Position numbers and translations under genes: made by a program. From Trichobilharzia regenti (Eukaryota; Platyhelminthes; Trematoda; Strigeidida; Schistosomatidae), in assembly GCA_944472135.2 (NCBI GenBank), contig OX235267.1, positions 20,443,452 to 20,507,451 on the forward strand: a stretch of DNA of 64,000 nucleotides, written 5' to 3'. The notes below the pieces were generated by a model, which was given only the letters and a program-made list of their open reading frames with translations, had not been told where the DNA came from and made no database searches. Each line of letters starts with the position of its first letter. Position 1 is the first letter of the stretch. Below are positions 23,910-36,504 of this stretch, in pieces.

Positions 23910-24563
23910 GTGTGGTGTGTCATATCAATTGGTGTTTTTGGATCCATTGTGTTTACTTGTTGTTTTCGTACCTTGCTGTTATTGCATAATTTTGTTAAAA
24001 TTCTAGTCGTGATTACTTCTGAAGTTGTTTCGAGTCATCTACATCCGTGAATGAATTGATTGATGTTACAGACAGCAGATGGGTCGTATACGCCGGGGAG
24101 GCTAGGCTTTTGCTGAGAATGAAATGCATACGAAGATAATTGTTAGCTGCGGTCCGGCACGCCGGGGAGAAAGAGTGTAGACGACTGAGGCTTGCATGCG
24201 TCACCGCTACTAGAACTGAGGCAGAATGAGTGACAAGCGATCGCAGTGGTAATTGGTAGTGAGTAGATAAGTGGATGTGCGTAGAGTATCGTGAGGTGGT
24301 GCTATGGTCACGTTGCATTCTGCAAGAGTCATTCTAGCAAGTGGTGATTGTGTTGCAAGATATCAAGAGGGGGTCTCTATCTGGGGGCGCAGGTCGTCAG
24401 CGATGTGTGAGATTGTGCTGTGGGTATGCCTTTGGTGTGTTGGCTTTTCTGTTTGTTTTCCATTTCAGCTCTGTCCGTGTGACCCAGGTTCTCTCAATGG
24501 CATCCAAGTCAACGTGTATTGGTTGTGATGGAGAAAATGGATGGATCCATTTTTGCCGAGGAG
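23910..24563 (+). mobile_element. 3' internal part of an LTR retroelement, copy 1
   Basis: This stretch plus the adjoining LTR (to 24921) recurs in inverted orientation at 47385-48337. It lies directly 5' of the LTR and ends 'gccgaggag' before TGTCAATG, a short purine-rich run that could be a polypurine tract. No protease, RT or integrase motif is present, so the class of the element is open. Confidence 0.6.
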
Positions 24564-24921
24564 TGTCAATGTAGTTGAAGATTGAACGATCAATTCATGG
24601 TTGTTTGCTCAAAACCAACTTCCCCAATTTTCGCGGAGACATCGATACACCAGTCATCGTCTCATCGGTCGCTGTTCAGAAATAAGTCAGGCCAAAATTG
24701 TCGGAAGTAATATTGTGATTCATTATTGTAATATTTGTTCATTGACCTTAGTTTTAAAGCTGGCTACATGTTGGTGTTACATTAAAGAATTCTCGAGTCG
24801 CCAATTGGTGTTTTGGTTTTGCGTCCGTTATTACTAAGCGTTTCTAAAATACTGCAAGGAACAGCGTGAGCCCGAGCGTAGCAAGAGCTGGGCATTAACG
24901 GTTTACGAGACGTGGCTGACA
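24564..24921 (+). mobile_element. LTR-like repeat, copy 2
   Basis: 358 bp, TGTCAATG...GGCTGACA. It is followed by GCTTCTGGTGGTAGAAAC and about 220 bp of non-repeated sequence that includes an open start near 25062 (MPGSKKGQ). With internal sequence on both sides this could be a junction of two element copies or an LTR with its 5' leader. Confidence 0.65.
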
Positions 24922-25144
24922 GCTTCTGGTGGTAGAAACAGACTCTGGAGGATTCAAACAGTTGGTGAAAGTTTGGATAGTCACCGTTCATCTTTCCTGG
25001 TGCCGGTCAAGTCCTCTTTGAACAAGCAATATCTGGAATTTTTTGGAATTGGGTCAAGTTCAACAATGCCTGGGTCAAAGAAGGGACAGAGCGTCTTGGA
25101 TGCAAACAGGAAAGTAAGTCATTGTGACTTGTCTGTTAATTTAC

Positions 25145-26979
25145 ATTAATTTTACATTAACAGCATTTGCAAGTGCTTCACCTCAGGTAAACCATTCCTA
25201 TATGCTGACGACCTCAAAGTCGTCTACTCCTGCTACACTCATGAATTAAGCGATATGGTTACTAAAATACATCTTGAACTAAGTAGTCTCGCAACATGGT
25301 GTGCTGAATCCTGTCTAAACTTTAACATTGACAAATGTGGCTGGATTTGTATCGGCAACAGTAAACTTGATCTAACTCTTGAAATAAATGGGCGAAAACT
25401 AGCTAAGCTCAACTCAGTTGTAGATCTCGGTATTAGATACTCTAGTAACCTAACGTTCGCTGAACAGACTGATTATGCCAGTCGTAAAGCACGAAGGCTG
25501 ATAGGTTGCATAACACGCAATTTCTTTTATTGTGAAACTAGGGTTTTATTATACAAAGTATGTGTCCGACCTATCTTAGAATACTGCCCGTTTATTCTTA
25601 GCGGACTCAGACAAAATGATAAGCTTAAATTAGAGGGAGTGCAACGGCAGTTTACCTCAAGAACTCTTGGTTTAGAAAGTGGTCTGCAATACCATGAGCG
25701 ATGCGAAAGACTAAGGTTATAACCCCTCTGGAAAAGACGTCTTAAGTTGAACCTTATCTTTTACTATAAGCTAACTAATCTTCTCTTGCATTCCTCCGAA
25801 CCAATAACTAAACCTAACACTGTCACCAGTTACAATCTTAGAAATCATCACAACCTAATTGCTATAGAGCACTGTCAGACTTACGTGCGGTACAACTTCT
25901 TCTTAAATAAGTTTTCAGTCATTTGGAATAGACTACCAGCTAATGTGCGCGATGCAAACACACTTCCAGTGTTCATCTCCTCAGTCACCAGACTGCTCAA
26001 AGATGACAATGCACTTTTGCGCCTGACTCTTACACCCTCTTTTTCACCCTACATAGATATCTTAAGTTCTTTAAACGTGTAGTTACAACCAACTACAATT
26101 ATTAATTTTATTATTATTGGAACTAGATGATAAACATTTCTACACAGGACAGTAACATTAGTTCACACATAATTTGAAAGTTAGCATAACGGGACTAGTT
26201 AGTTAATGAACAAAAATAAGCATAGTTACTAGACAGAATATATATGTATATATTTATTAATCACTCCTTAAGGACTCCTCTTGCTTTCTTTTGCCTTGCT
26301 GTTGTTTGTCTTCTTTTTTCTCTCACCATTTCAGCTTCCATTTGACTTTTTGAATGAGAATGAATAATGTGGATGTTTGACCATTTACAATGACAAATGA
26401 TCTGCGAACATTATTGGTCCCGTATCTTTCAGTTGCCTGGTTAATAACGAATTAACTTTCCCCGCGACGCAACCCGGATTACATTTGTGGAATATACTCT
26501 TATACCAATGGAAAGGTATCAATTTGTAATACAACGTCACGATTCGTTCTTATTTCCCAATTTGGATATAAATCAAAAATGAGATTCGGAATTACTTCAA
26601 GCTTTATTTTTTCCCAAGTATTTTTAATCCTTCTAAAACTTGGGTTTTTTTGTTAATGCGAAGTCAATATTCCTATATTTCATGATGTGCTCCATTGAAT
26701 GACTGGTTATCATATTGTTCCCACAAACCAAAGACAGAAACGTCAGCAACCATGTAATTTAACTATAAACCAAATTTATGAAATTTATATAATGCTTATC
26801 CATGCCTGTATATTTGGTGTGTCGTACACAAGTAGCAAAAAATATGTATTTTATTAAAACATTATTATTAATTATGATTGCTAGTCGTATATGTAATTTA
26901 TCATATTGATGATGCCTGTAAACTGGCGTCTCTCATGTACAAAATGAGAATATACTATTATTATTATTATTATTATTAA
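25145..26979 (+). pseudogene. 5'-truncated CR1-like element, family B (copy A)
   Basis: Starts inside the RT palm: GKPFLYADDLKVVYS near 25185 keeps the catalytic YADD. It continues with NIDKCGWICIGNS, VVDLGIRYSSNLTFAEQ, CVRPILEYCPF and QRQFTSRTLGL to a single stop at 25722, then the same frame from 25747 to 26082. It is clearly related to the C-terminus of the intact ORF at 41084-44269 (e.g. DLGLRYSSDLTFSEQ). An 870-bp 3' UTR shares blocks with the 3' UTR of that element ('cttatccatgcctgta') and ends in (TTA)n at 26956-26979. Confidence 0.85.
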
Positions 26980-27466
26980 CTCATGTTTTTCCTTGTCACT
27001 ATTTATTCTCCCTCACATTTTCGCTCGTTAAACTTCCATTTAGTTTTATGTCTCTACCTTTGTGTGCTACATGAAATGTGGTAAATTAAACAGGTGGACT
27101 TCTCTGCAAACTCATACTGAAAGCTAGTCAGAATGACACAGTCTGGATATAACTAAATGCGAAACATTGATAAATGATCTCCAAAATTTCAACAAATGAT
27201 AAGTGTAGTTCTTAATCTTGTTCTTTGCCAAATGAAAAATAGATACCTTTCAGTAATCTCTTCTTCCACCCGGGACTCGTCTCCTACTTTGCAACTGGAT
27301 TTGTGCTTTGTCACATTTGTGCTTAGCTTTCGGTCATTCAGCATTCGCCGTTGTTGTTGACTCAGCGCCTAGATGACTTTAGTTGAATAAGGTTTCGATC
27401 GTGCAAACTTGGGTCCTGGGCAGTTGATTGGTTGCATTATCATTTCTCAAATGGAATGCAGCATAC

Positions 27467-28253
27467 TGTATATTAGGGTAAATCTTCCGCCTCGCTTGCT
27501 GAAGCTGGTGTTCCTCAGGGTATTTTTATCACTCCTTTTCTTTTTTCTCTCTCGTCTTACATGACTTTTCTCTTTCTAATGAGAGCAACTTCGTCAAATA
27601 CGCTGTTGATCTGACCGTCTCACTTCGTGTCATGTTACAATGTGACTGCAGCAAACTTAACTGCTTCCTGTCTGTAGTCTAAGGTACGTGGTCTTGCGTT
27701 AAATCCCTCTAAATGTCAGGCAGCTAACTTTCCCCTCACTCATAAGCGTGAACTGCAAGAACTGTGTCGTTCACAAGATGCTTGTATCAAAGAGGACACT
27801 GAAACAGAAACTAAGTCTAACATAAAATACCTTGGAGTAAATCTATCCTCTGGTCTTTCTTGGTCATTCTATATCTTGTCGATTTCTAAGAAAACCTTCA
27901 GTCTAGCTTACCATGTTATGTAGTCAAGACAGTCAGGAATCATTCAACCTCTCTTTTTACAACTTGTTAACTCTTGCATTGGTCTTTACTGCTCCCCCTT
28001 ATTCTTTCCTGAATTACTCAAAAACGACTATGTCGTATTGTGTAGGGTATTAAGGTTGTCATTAGGGCAAGTGGTGTACCATTTCGTCAACTCGTTAATG
28101 CATTAGTTAAAAGACATCTAAACTCATGCGAGAAATGGTCTAAATCTATACTGTCTAACCCTCAACATCCCTTCTATTCTCAGCTCTTCCCTTTAATTTC
28201 ATCTGATGGAACCAGAAGTCGGAATAAAAGATTATGTGATCGTTTTTGGAATT
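27467..28253 (+). pseudogene. CR1/jockey-like RT relic (in duplication copy 2)
   Basis: Counterpart of 22280-23066 with a few substitutions; the motif here reads AGVPQGIF, closer to the ancestral GVPQG than in copy 1. Confidence 0.65.
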
Positions 28254-28322
28254 AAGTAATACCAAAAATTGTTGTCGTTTTCATTGCCAGCAGTTCACAG
28301 CCTATTGAGTTTACGCAAGTGG

Positions 28323-28837
28323 AATGCTCATTTCCCACTTTCCTGAGGAGACATCAACTAGGATTCTAGGAAAGTAGTACGTCAGTATGCGAATTTCATG
28401 AATCTGTAGACTGCATTCCATTCACTTATTACTGAAACTAAACTATGAAGGAACTGATATTTCAAAGAAGGATGTAGTACAAGGCTCATTTCTACAACTG
28501 TCGTCCTTATTTTAGTTCACTTTCATCATAAATGTATTAACCGAATTGTCTGTTACTCACTTTAGGCCCTTACCAGGGAACAGTCTTGTCAACTTAGTGT
28601 ATGCTGATGGTATTGTCCACTTAGGCTGCGATAAGTGACCATTGAAACTGGAAGATATGAAAAGACTACTGGTTTTTGATCGTAGTGTCTGTACCCTTTC
28701 TTCTGTGTTAAGTAGTCTAATATGGTGAGTAATATTGGGGTTAAGCTTAGTGTTAAGTAGAAATGTGATTCCAAACGTTGTTAATGACACAGATGCATTC
28801 ACTCTATGTAATCTCACATATCTGAGCAACCCTTATA
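28323..28837 (+). pseudogene. RTE-like 3' relic (in duplication copy 2)
   Basis: Counterpart of 23136-23650, with the same decayed YADG box. Confidence 0.65.
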
Positions 28838-29594
28838 TTTTTTCCATATGACTGTTTGTTTTTCATCACATTTATGCTCATTATAGTTACATTTAATTTC
28901 TTTTTTCTTCTACCTTTGTGTGCTACATGGAATGTGCTAACTTAAGCGGGTGCACTTGTGTGCAAGCTTCTATGTTGAAAGTCAGTCTGTCAGAATGATC
29001 TATAGTCCAGGTATAATGAAATGCTAAAACGTGGATAAAAATAGGCAAAATGTCAACAAATGGTAATCGTATTTTTTCATTTAGTTCTTGTCTAACTGAA
29101 AAAAGTGATCTTACAATAATTTCTCCTCTTACCCGAGATAACTCTCACACTCTGTCCCGTTATATCTCATTAGTTAGTTAATTTTATCGCGTAGCCCAAA
29201 TGCGAAGTTGAAACACATCTGATGAAATATGTTTTGCTTATTACCAACTAAATATAATATTTTTCAAGTGTGGAACGTCACAAATCGAACTGCTACACTT
29301 CTGTGCTCATTTCCATGTTAAAACTCAGTCAGTCAGCTTTGTCACTGCAGATGCGTAGTGTCACAACTACCTAGTGTTAATTAGCTTAAACAATTATTCA
29401 TGCCGTTTCCTAAGTACTCTATGCATTTCCCGATTCCTTAAACTGTCCAGATAAAGTGCACCGAAGAGGAAAACATAAACCAAAAGTCAGTAACACGGAC
29501 GTAAGAAATAGTGTGAATAGAAGTGAATGAGATGAGTGACCTTCTATCCCTGTAGTACGCTTAACTAAAATACTCATGTATATGAATGAGGCAA

Positions 29595-29725
29595 AAAGTT
29601 GTGTGACTGACTTGATATGATCATGAGCAATAGTTTGTGCTCAAAACGCCACCAAGTAATATTGCTGTACAACACTGTGTGATTTATCAAAATAAAATCG
29701 TATCCATAATGGAGTTATACTCTAC
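29595..29725 (+). mobile_element. Penelope-like 3'-end fragment
   Basis: Aligns by eye with 2100-2200 downstream of the Penelope-like relic: TTGATATGATCATGAGCAAT, an AAACGCCACCAAGTAATATT block and ACACTGTGTGAT. Contains a short hairpin GAGCA...TGCTC. Confidence 0.55.
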
Positions 29726-32700
29726 CACAGTGCCCAAATTTTATACTTATGTCAAAAATACTTATCTTATGTGTCTCCTAATTGTTTCCTTTTTGTCTTC
29801 CTCATTGCAGGTTGTCAGTCTCCGTAGACATTCTACTAGATGTCGTCATACATAGTGTCTGCAAGCAGTCTTTCAATACATCTACCTCCCGCAAAGTTAT
29901 TGTTACGATGCCTTTAAATCATTTACACTTGGCCGTAATACAATTAGTGTGCTAATATTACTGATGCAATGACATGCAAGACTTGTACATGTTACTGTGA
30001 AGTTAGCTTGTAATAACATTCCCTCCATAGTAAATAGAATGCTTGTGATAACAATTCGTCATTATCTTTTCATTGTGTTGATAGTTGCGTATATATTAGA
30101 AAAAAGCTAACCTTGTCGTATCAGTTCTCTAAATTACAATCACTAAGTGCCCATACCTCTGCTGAATACCAAGTGCTACTCGTGGCCCATGAAATACTTA
30201 TTACTGCATTCGGAAATAACAGTCAAACTATTATTACATGGAGTAGTGAGACAGAAGGCGTATGAAATTTAGATATTAGTGTGTATCTGAAGTTAACGAC
30301 ACAATATATATGTGAATTTTTCATTTCCAAACTAGAGAATTTTATAGGGTAATGTAGGAGTGAGCGCAATGAGTTAATAATGTATTCTTTACTGCATACA
30401 TCTTGTATGAGTGAAATGCTTCTATTCAATTTTCGGCGAAGCTTCAATATCACCCTGCAGGGTTTCTTCAATGCACTCTCATAGGGAATAATACTTGGTA
30501 CTGAGGAATCCAGCCAAAAGCATCTGTGACACAGTCGAATGACTTTTTCAACTAAAAGCGGCAATACTGATATTAAGTGTGATTTACCTGTAAACTGAGG
30601 GACTCTAGTGTAACACAGCACCATATCCCAGCAGGGTATTCTTTGTGTTTTACAGGTACAAGTAGAATTCATGGACTGAGCATTTGTTAAATATGGAGGC
30701 GACCCATTGAGTCACTTAGACGAAAAAAGGCTGAAATGCGATACCTTACACACGCACTTTCAGATGTAGGCATGTGTCACTTCACATGAACTCTGGACCA
30801 TATCGAGTAGGCATTCCTTTAAATTAATTATTTTTTGTTCGTATATGTGATGACTTGGTGCGTTTCCTAGTTTGCCTATAATTACGGAATGTACATTATA
30901 TTAGGGAACACAAATGGATTTTGTGAAAACCAGTGGTGTTCCTTCTCTAGTCTTAATTGATGTCACATTGATTGACACGATTAAAGGAATAGATTGTAAC
31001 GTGGTGTTTTCTGTAGCTGCGAAACGTAATTACCTAGTTTCGAATTGACATCATGCGTCTAATCCTATTAACCTATGTATATAGTTCTACCTTCACGAAA
31101 CCTAGAAGTCAGGAGCAGACTCTCTTTGACAGATCTAGTTTTACTTTGTGACTAATTGGTGAGTCACCTGGTGTTGTGGTAGTAAAAAACAACTCCAAAC
31201 CTTAGTATTTTCTAGAAATGAACATATTTACTTACTTTGGCGACAATTTAATCTTAGGGATATTAACCTTTACTTAGTAATTTGGATCCGAAAGTAAACG
31301 CCATGTTACTAAGTTATTCAAAAGACAGAATGATGAGTGAAACAGTACTCGGATACTTATTCTAACGAAACCGAATAATGATAATCGTTTAGCTTACCAA
31401 TATGCCGCTTACTTTCAGTCTTAATTCAAAGACAAATTTAATTGCTCACTAAATTAATAGTTCCAGAAGACTGCTCTACTCCTGTCTTCGAAATACTTTA
31501 CCCGATCGTGTTTTACTTCAAAATATGTGTATACTGGCCAGCTGATGTTGCTTATCCAGTTACACTGTTTTTCAGTTACAATGTCCCATCTATTTCCTAT
31601 CAAACAGAACATCCCTTAAACCATCAACGAGTTACCATCATTTCTAAATAAATAACCTTAACTATTCGCATGTAAACAATGCTATAAACTTTATCACTTA
31701 CGTGATGTTTCAACTTTCGATTAATCAGTTTTCCCTTACATGAGCACCTGTTTCAATTTTAACGGATATTTCTAACCTTTGACTACTGAATTAGTACGTT
31801 TCGTTATATACCATCCATACGAAATATAGGTACTGATAATAATTACTGCTAACAGATTTATCACGAGAATGTACTCCATATTGACGACAATATACCTCAG
31901 GGGCGGACGTATCTTCTAAACGCGCTACTCAATACAACACATGACCCTAACCCCATAACTCTGTAGCTCACAAAATTCTATAAAGTTAGTAGTGACTATT
32001 AACAAGTAGAATGTCTATTTGAGGTATAGAGAATACATTTATTAGTGATTCGACACAAAATACAAAATCAACGGTACTGGAAACCACTTTCTTCAGCAAC
32101 GAATCCCACGAGGTCACTGGGACTACAGATTATCTAAAAAAGAAAACAAGGGTTCACAGGATGTATACATGAATATAACTACCAATATAATATTAACGAG
32201 ATAGCACAGTAAGAATTAATGAAAGTTTATATCGATGTGCGATTACATCAGTCACTATTTTTGACACAAGTGGATATTTAGACGAAGTAATAAGAAGACG
32301 TAATTTGTCTGAGTCGTGTAGTGTTGTATTTGTGCAACACATTTTGGACAATCTGGTCACGCATGGACTTGTTATAGGAATACATATGAGATTAATACAG
32401 TTAAAAGTCTAGAAAATAAATTTAGGTGGAATTAAAACCACATATTGGAGGTCAAAATAACAATGAAGATCACTAAACCAAATATCAGAGGTACTAGTAC
32501 ATCTACCCTGACTAGTATCAAAACGAAGTTTAACAAAGAAGGTTTCGTGTGATGACGAATAGTCTTGGAATTCACAAAAGTGGTTTAAACTTCCTAATCA
32601 CACTTCGGCTTCCACAAACTTTAGGATGCAATCCAAACACGTTTTACAGATAGGTTTAAGAAATGTGCAAACGTCAGTTTTATGTCCTGTCCCTATAATA

Positions 32701-33205
32701 TGTTTCGAAATAGAGGAGCTGGGACCCCATTAATAACTTCTGAAGATTCTGTTGCTTCTGGAGGCATTTAGGAATATGATGCGTAGCCCTTACTTGCAGA
32801 AATCGATGAGCCTTCCCTAAATGGATACAGCAATTACTTCTAAACCTTACGTCCATAGCTTTAAGAGATGTCGGACACTACTTCTACGTGGTTTTAAAAT
32901 AATTTTGTGAATTAACTTCGAACAAGCGCGAATAATGTGGCGTCAGGACAATAACAAAAATCGGAAGTTTATGAAACCAAACTCACTAATAGGACAAAAT
33001 GACACACACGTCAGATGTCTTTACGTACTTGATCACAAGGATGGTATTGAAATCCACCAAGTTACTAAAATGTTGCAGTGTGCATTTAACTCATTTAAAA
33101 ATGTTGGCAGAAAACACTGAATGTTGCAAGTGATCGTAAAACATATTACAGTTTCTTCCCATTTGTGAACACTAATTTTCGCTTGTATTTATGCATTCCA
33201 TTGAC
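29726..33205. other. 3.5 kb with no recognised feature
   Basis: A minus-strand open stretch of 149 codons (30672-30223) and several shorter ones have no motif that I recognise; codon make-up does not stand out. It could be diverged repeat or intergenic DNA. Confidence 0.4.
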
Positions 33206-33207
33206 TT

Positions 33208-33585
33208 TCAGCTATCAAAACACCACGCAAAAGTGCGGAAGGATGCAAAATTTGATATCAACCATATTCTTCGGTTCCTGCAGCAGTAATAGGTACTGCA
33301 AAAATGCTGATAGGGAAATTTGAGACCGAGTACAAGTTTCCGCCAATCTGCAAAGAAATTTATCGAATGACAGTCGTTGAAATGTACGCGAACCTTACTC
33401 GGCATGCCAAAAATCACTGCATGAACCATGTATTTAAGCGTCCTATCACACAAGAAATAAGTAAGTGCTCAAGAACAATATCGAACAACAATTTTCGTAT
33501 AAATTCATCCAACAAGAGCAAAATAAGCACCGAAATCGCGCCTACTGCGTTTGCTGGACGACTAGCTCCAACTCCAATATCCTGA
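33208..33585 (-). other. Open minus-strand stretch with a hydrophobic segment, unidentified
   Basis: Minus-strand reading near 33580-33420 gives SRPANAVGAISVLILLLLDE, a plausible membrane segment, and an overlapping frame runs on to 33208. It abuts the 3' end of the inserted CR1 copy, so it could be an interrupted host exon. Function unknown; low certainty that it is coding. Confidence 0.25.
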
Positions 33586-34012
33586 TTACGAGCTAGTATA
33601 AACCAGTGATTTCTTTGAGCTCGCTTCTTGATTGTGAGGTAGAGGTTCCAGATCTTCGGTGAGCTTCTGCGTAGTAAGTCCCGACACTCGACTGCTTTAG
33701 CTCTGGTAGACTCCAGGAGGAGTGGTGCGGAGATTGGTCGAGATGTGGTTTGTAGTATGCAGTATGTTAGGACTGTATTGCTGCCGTGAATGGAGTTTGA
33801 CCTAACTCTCCTTGGTCATTCGGTGTAGTCATAAAAGCAGAATAGTAATAATAATAATAATAGGTTGTAGTGTAGATAATATAGGTTGAGATAAGTGGAA
33901 TAATAAAGGTGACCTAAGGAAAAGATAGAGTAGTCGGTACAGTGAGAGAAGGCAGAACAGGTCGTGGGGATTTAGTTTGTATGCTTATCCATTGACAGTG
34001 TGGTTTTAAGTT

Positions 34013-34857
34013 TTATGAGGATAAGCCATTGAGACACAAACCTTGCATTTCTGCATGATTGTCTAGCTTACGCGTAAAAATCTTCACAGATGGCGCTGTA
34101 GTCACGGCCAGTGGTAAAGCGTTCCAGAGACGGCAAACTCGAAGTGAAAAGAAATGTGATCGCACTCGAGTCTTTGGTCTCTGGTGTGCTATCCTTAGCG
34201 GGTTACCTCGTGGAAGCCTATAATCGCTTAATGGCAGGATGCTTTTATTTGGGTGGGCCTGGTCATTTAGGATCTGGTAGACGGTGATGAGGTCTCCCCT
34301 GTACCTACGGTAACTAAGTGTGAAAAGTCCTAATTTCTTTAGTCTTTCCTCATATGATTTGTTGCGGAGGCCGATCACCCATTTTGTCGCTCGTCTCTGG
34401 ACACTTTCTAGAATGTTAGCATCCCTTTTGAGTAGCGGAGGTGCAATGATATTATGCACCTCAAGGTGTGGCCTCACATATGCCTTGTATAGCCTTAAGA
34501 ACAGTTCGGGAGTGAGAGCTCCCAGCTGCCTGTGCATAAAGTGTAATGTTGCGTAGGCCTTGGCGACGTCCCTCGAGTAATTTCCACTGGTGTCTAGCTT
34601 TTCTGTTAGAATAAGACCTAGATCACGCTCTGATGGAACACAACTCAAGTTCTGGCCACCAAGGGTGTAATTTACACTCTGTGACCTGCCGGAATGAAGC
34701 TGCACTACTTTGCACTTCTTCAGATTGAAAGGCATTCCGTTAGCCAAAGCCCAATTTCCCAGAGTTTGCAGGTCAGCCTGCAATCTATCTGAGTCTTCCG
34801 ATGAGTTTATTGCTCTCCAAATCTTTACGTCGTCAGCGTAAAGAAGCGCAAAGCAGT
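34013..34857 (-). pseudogene. Family C ORF2: RT palm end, thumb and C-terminus
   Basis: Resumes with LLYADDVKIWRAINSS (about 34850, catalytic YADD) and runs open from residue MQADLQTLGNW to the natural stop at 34013. Includes CKVVQLHSGRS, SCVPSERDLGLIL and NKSYEERLKKLGLFTLSYRR. With the preceding frame it forms a complete RT broken only by the homopolymer change. Confidence 0.85.
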
Positions 34858-35769
34858 TTAGTTGGGGGGGGGCAGGTCATTGATAAAAATCAAAAACATC
34901 AACGGCCCTAGGATAGAACCCTGAGGAACCCCTGATGCCGAGGTGTGCCAGGATGATCGGATGCGGTTGACTTTGGTGCAGAATTCTCTCTCACCTAGGT
35001 AATCTTTCAGCCATGCGAGAAGTGCTCCAGAAACTCCCGCCTTGCCTATTTTGTGAAGGAGCAGACCATGGTGAACTGTGTCGAATGCTTTCGCAAAGTC
35101 GAGAAAGATCACGTGGGCTGGTACCTTTTTGTCCCAGGATAGTGTCCAATCGTTCCAAGCTAGTAGAAGATTAGTCACGCAGGATCTTCCCCTCCTGAAA
35201 CCGTGCTGTGCTTCGTGAAGAAGGTTAGTCCCATCGAAGTATTTTCTCATGTGGTCGTCAATGAGACTTTCCAATATCTTCGATACCACTGGAAGTAGAG
35301 CAACTGGTCTGTAACTGGTCACATTCTGCCGGTCACCACCCTTGAAGATAGGGGATAGGATTGCACGTTTCCATTCACATGGAAGTTTCCCTACATCAAG
35401 GGAGTGTTGGAACAGATCACTTAGGGGTTGACAGAGACTTTCTGAACACTGCTTCAGGACAGATGGTCTGATGCCATCACAACCTGGAGACTTTCCTGAA
35501 GCCAACCGTCCCAATTTTGCAACTACCGTAGCCGGGGTAATTTGAAATGTCCCCAGCAGGTTTTCGTGTGTTGGTTTTGCGATGTAATCTGGATGTTCTG
35601 TAGGGGTAATATCCTCGTTATTATTTAGTTGCCTGTGAAAGGCTAGGCTGAATGTCTCTGCCATTTCAAGACTAGTAAGAGATTTCCCATCAGAACCCAC
35701 TAGATTGCATGCTCCCTGGTTGGTCGGTTTTCTTTCGGCCATAAACCTGTATAGGCTTTTTGGGTTCAC
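34858..35769 (-). pseudogene. Family C ORF2: RT domain, part 1
   Basis: Contains GRLASGKSPGCDGIRPSVLK, NVTSYRPVALLPVVSKILE, HGFRRGRSC, FLDFAKAFDTVHH and GVPQGSILGPLMFLIFINDL. The frame ends at 34858 because a G run (34864-34872) is longer than in the full-length copy. Confidence 0.88.
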
Positions 35770-35943
35770 GAGAAGCTTATTGGCGAGGTTTCCCTAAAAT
35801 GTCCTTCTATCGCTCCGGACTCGTATGTTACATCGATTCCTGAGTTCAAGGTACACTTCATATTCGGGTTGACTCTTCGATCGTCGCCACGCGAACCAGG
35901 CTTTTCGCTTTGCCTGCAGAAGGCGTTGTGTCCCCCTTTTTAG

Positions 35944-36420
35944 CTATGATCGTTGCTTCCTAGCTTTTGGTGAGACTAAAGGAACAGTGTCTGAGACCGC
36001 CTGGTGAATGATTTCCTTACCACTCTCCAGTGTTCTTCTACTGTTAGCTCTGTCCATTTTTAGGCCAGTTTGCTTCAGACAGAAGTCTTCGCATTTTGGT
36101 AAAGTTGGCTTGTTATAACACAGATAGGGCTGTGTATTGTCCCACTGTAAGCGCTCGCGGAGGACTATGTCGAATACTATGACCGCGTGGTCACTACTAC
36201 CTATGGGAGTCGTGATCTGAACGTTTTCCACTAGTAGCTGGTCACTAGTGAGCACGTAATCCAGTCTAGAAGACTTCCCATCAGGGCCCCATCTAGTATC
36301 CATCTTGACATTTTCAGTGAATCCAGCCTTCCTGATGGCATGCAGCAGATTTCGATCAAATCTATCATGTGCGTTTCCCGACACCAAGTTAAGAGACGGG
36401 GCATTGAAGTCACCAGCTAT
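35944..36420 (-). pseudogene. Family C ORF2: endonuclease C-terminal half
   Basis: Reads NAHDRFDRNLLHAIRKAGFTENVK, SSRLDYVLTSDQLLVEN and GSSDHAVIVFDI, the second half of the AP-endonuclease. It has several substitutions relative to the copy at 54.9 kb, including a frame disturbance near 36090, and a TAG at about 35944 just before the linker to RT. The G5 run after it is intact, unlike in the full-length copy. Confidence 0.82.
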
Positions 36421-36504
36421 GACAATTTAATCATAACCCATGTCTTGAGTTGCTGAGATTGTATTTAGCATAACCTGGTTGTGGTCTGCTCCACATGAAG
36501 GTGA

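Larger units (their letters stand above)
26978..29096 (+). repeat. 2,119-bp direct duplication, copy 2
   Basis: Second copy of 21791-23909. It begins immediately after the (TTA)n tail of the CR1 fragment and ends at 'tctaac', after which the sequence ('tgaaaaaagtgatc') differs from that beside copy 1. Confidence 0.92.
33575..36504 (-). mobile_element. 5'-truncated CR1-like element, family C (minus strand)
   Basis: Nearly identical to 54810-57728 of the full-length copy. The 5' break is within the endonuclease; the 3' end has a single GATATTG unit (33575-33581) instead of the longer heptamer tail. An (AAT)n-like tract lies at 33843-33862 in the 3' UTR. Coding pieces are listed separately. Confidence 0.9.

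Noticed and set aside
30223..30672. 149-codon minus-strand open stretch
   Set aside because: Reads as low-information, Ser/Leu-rich sequence with no family motif and no neighbouring exons; kept only as part of an unassigned region.
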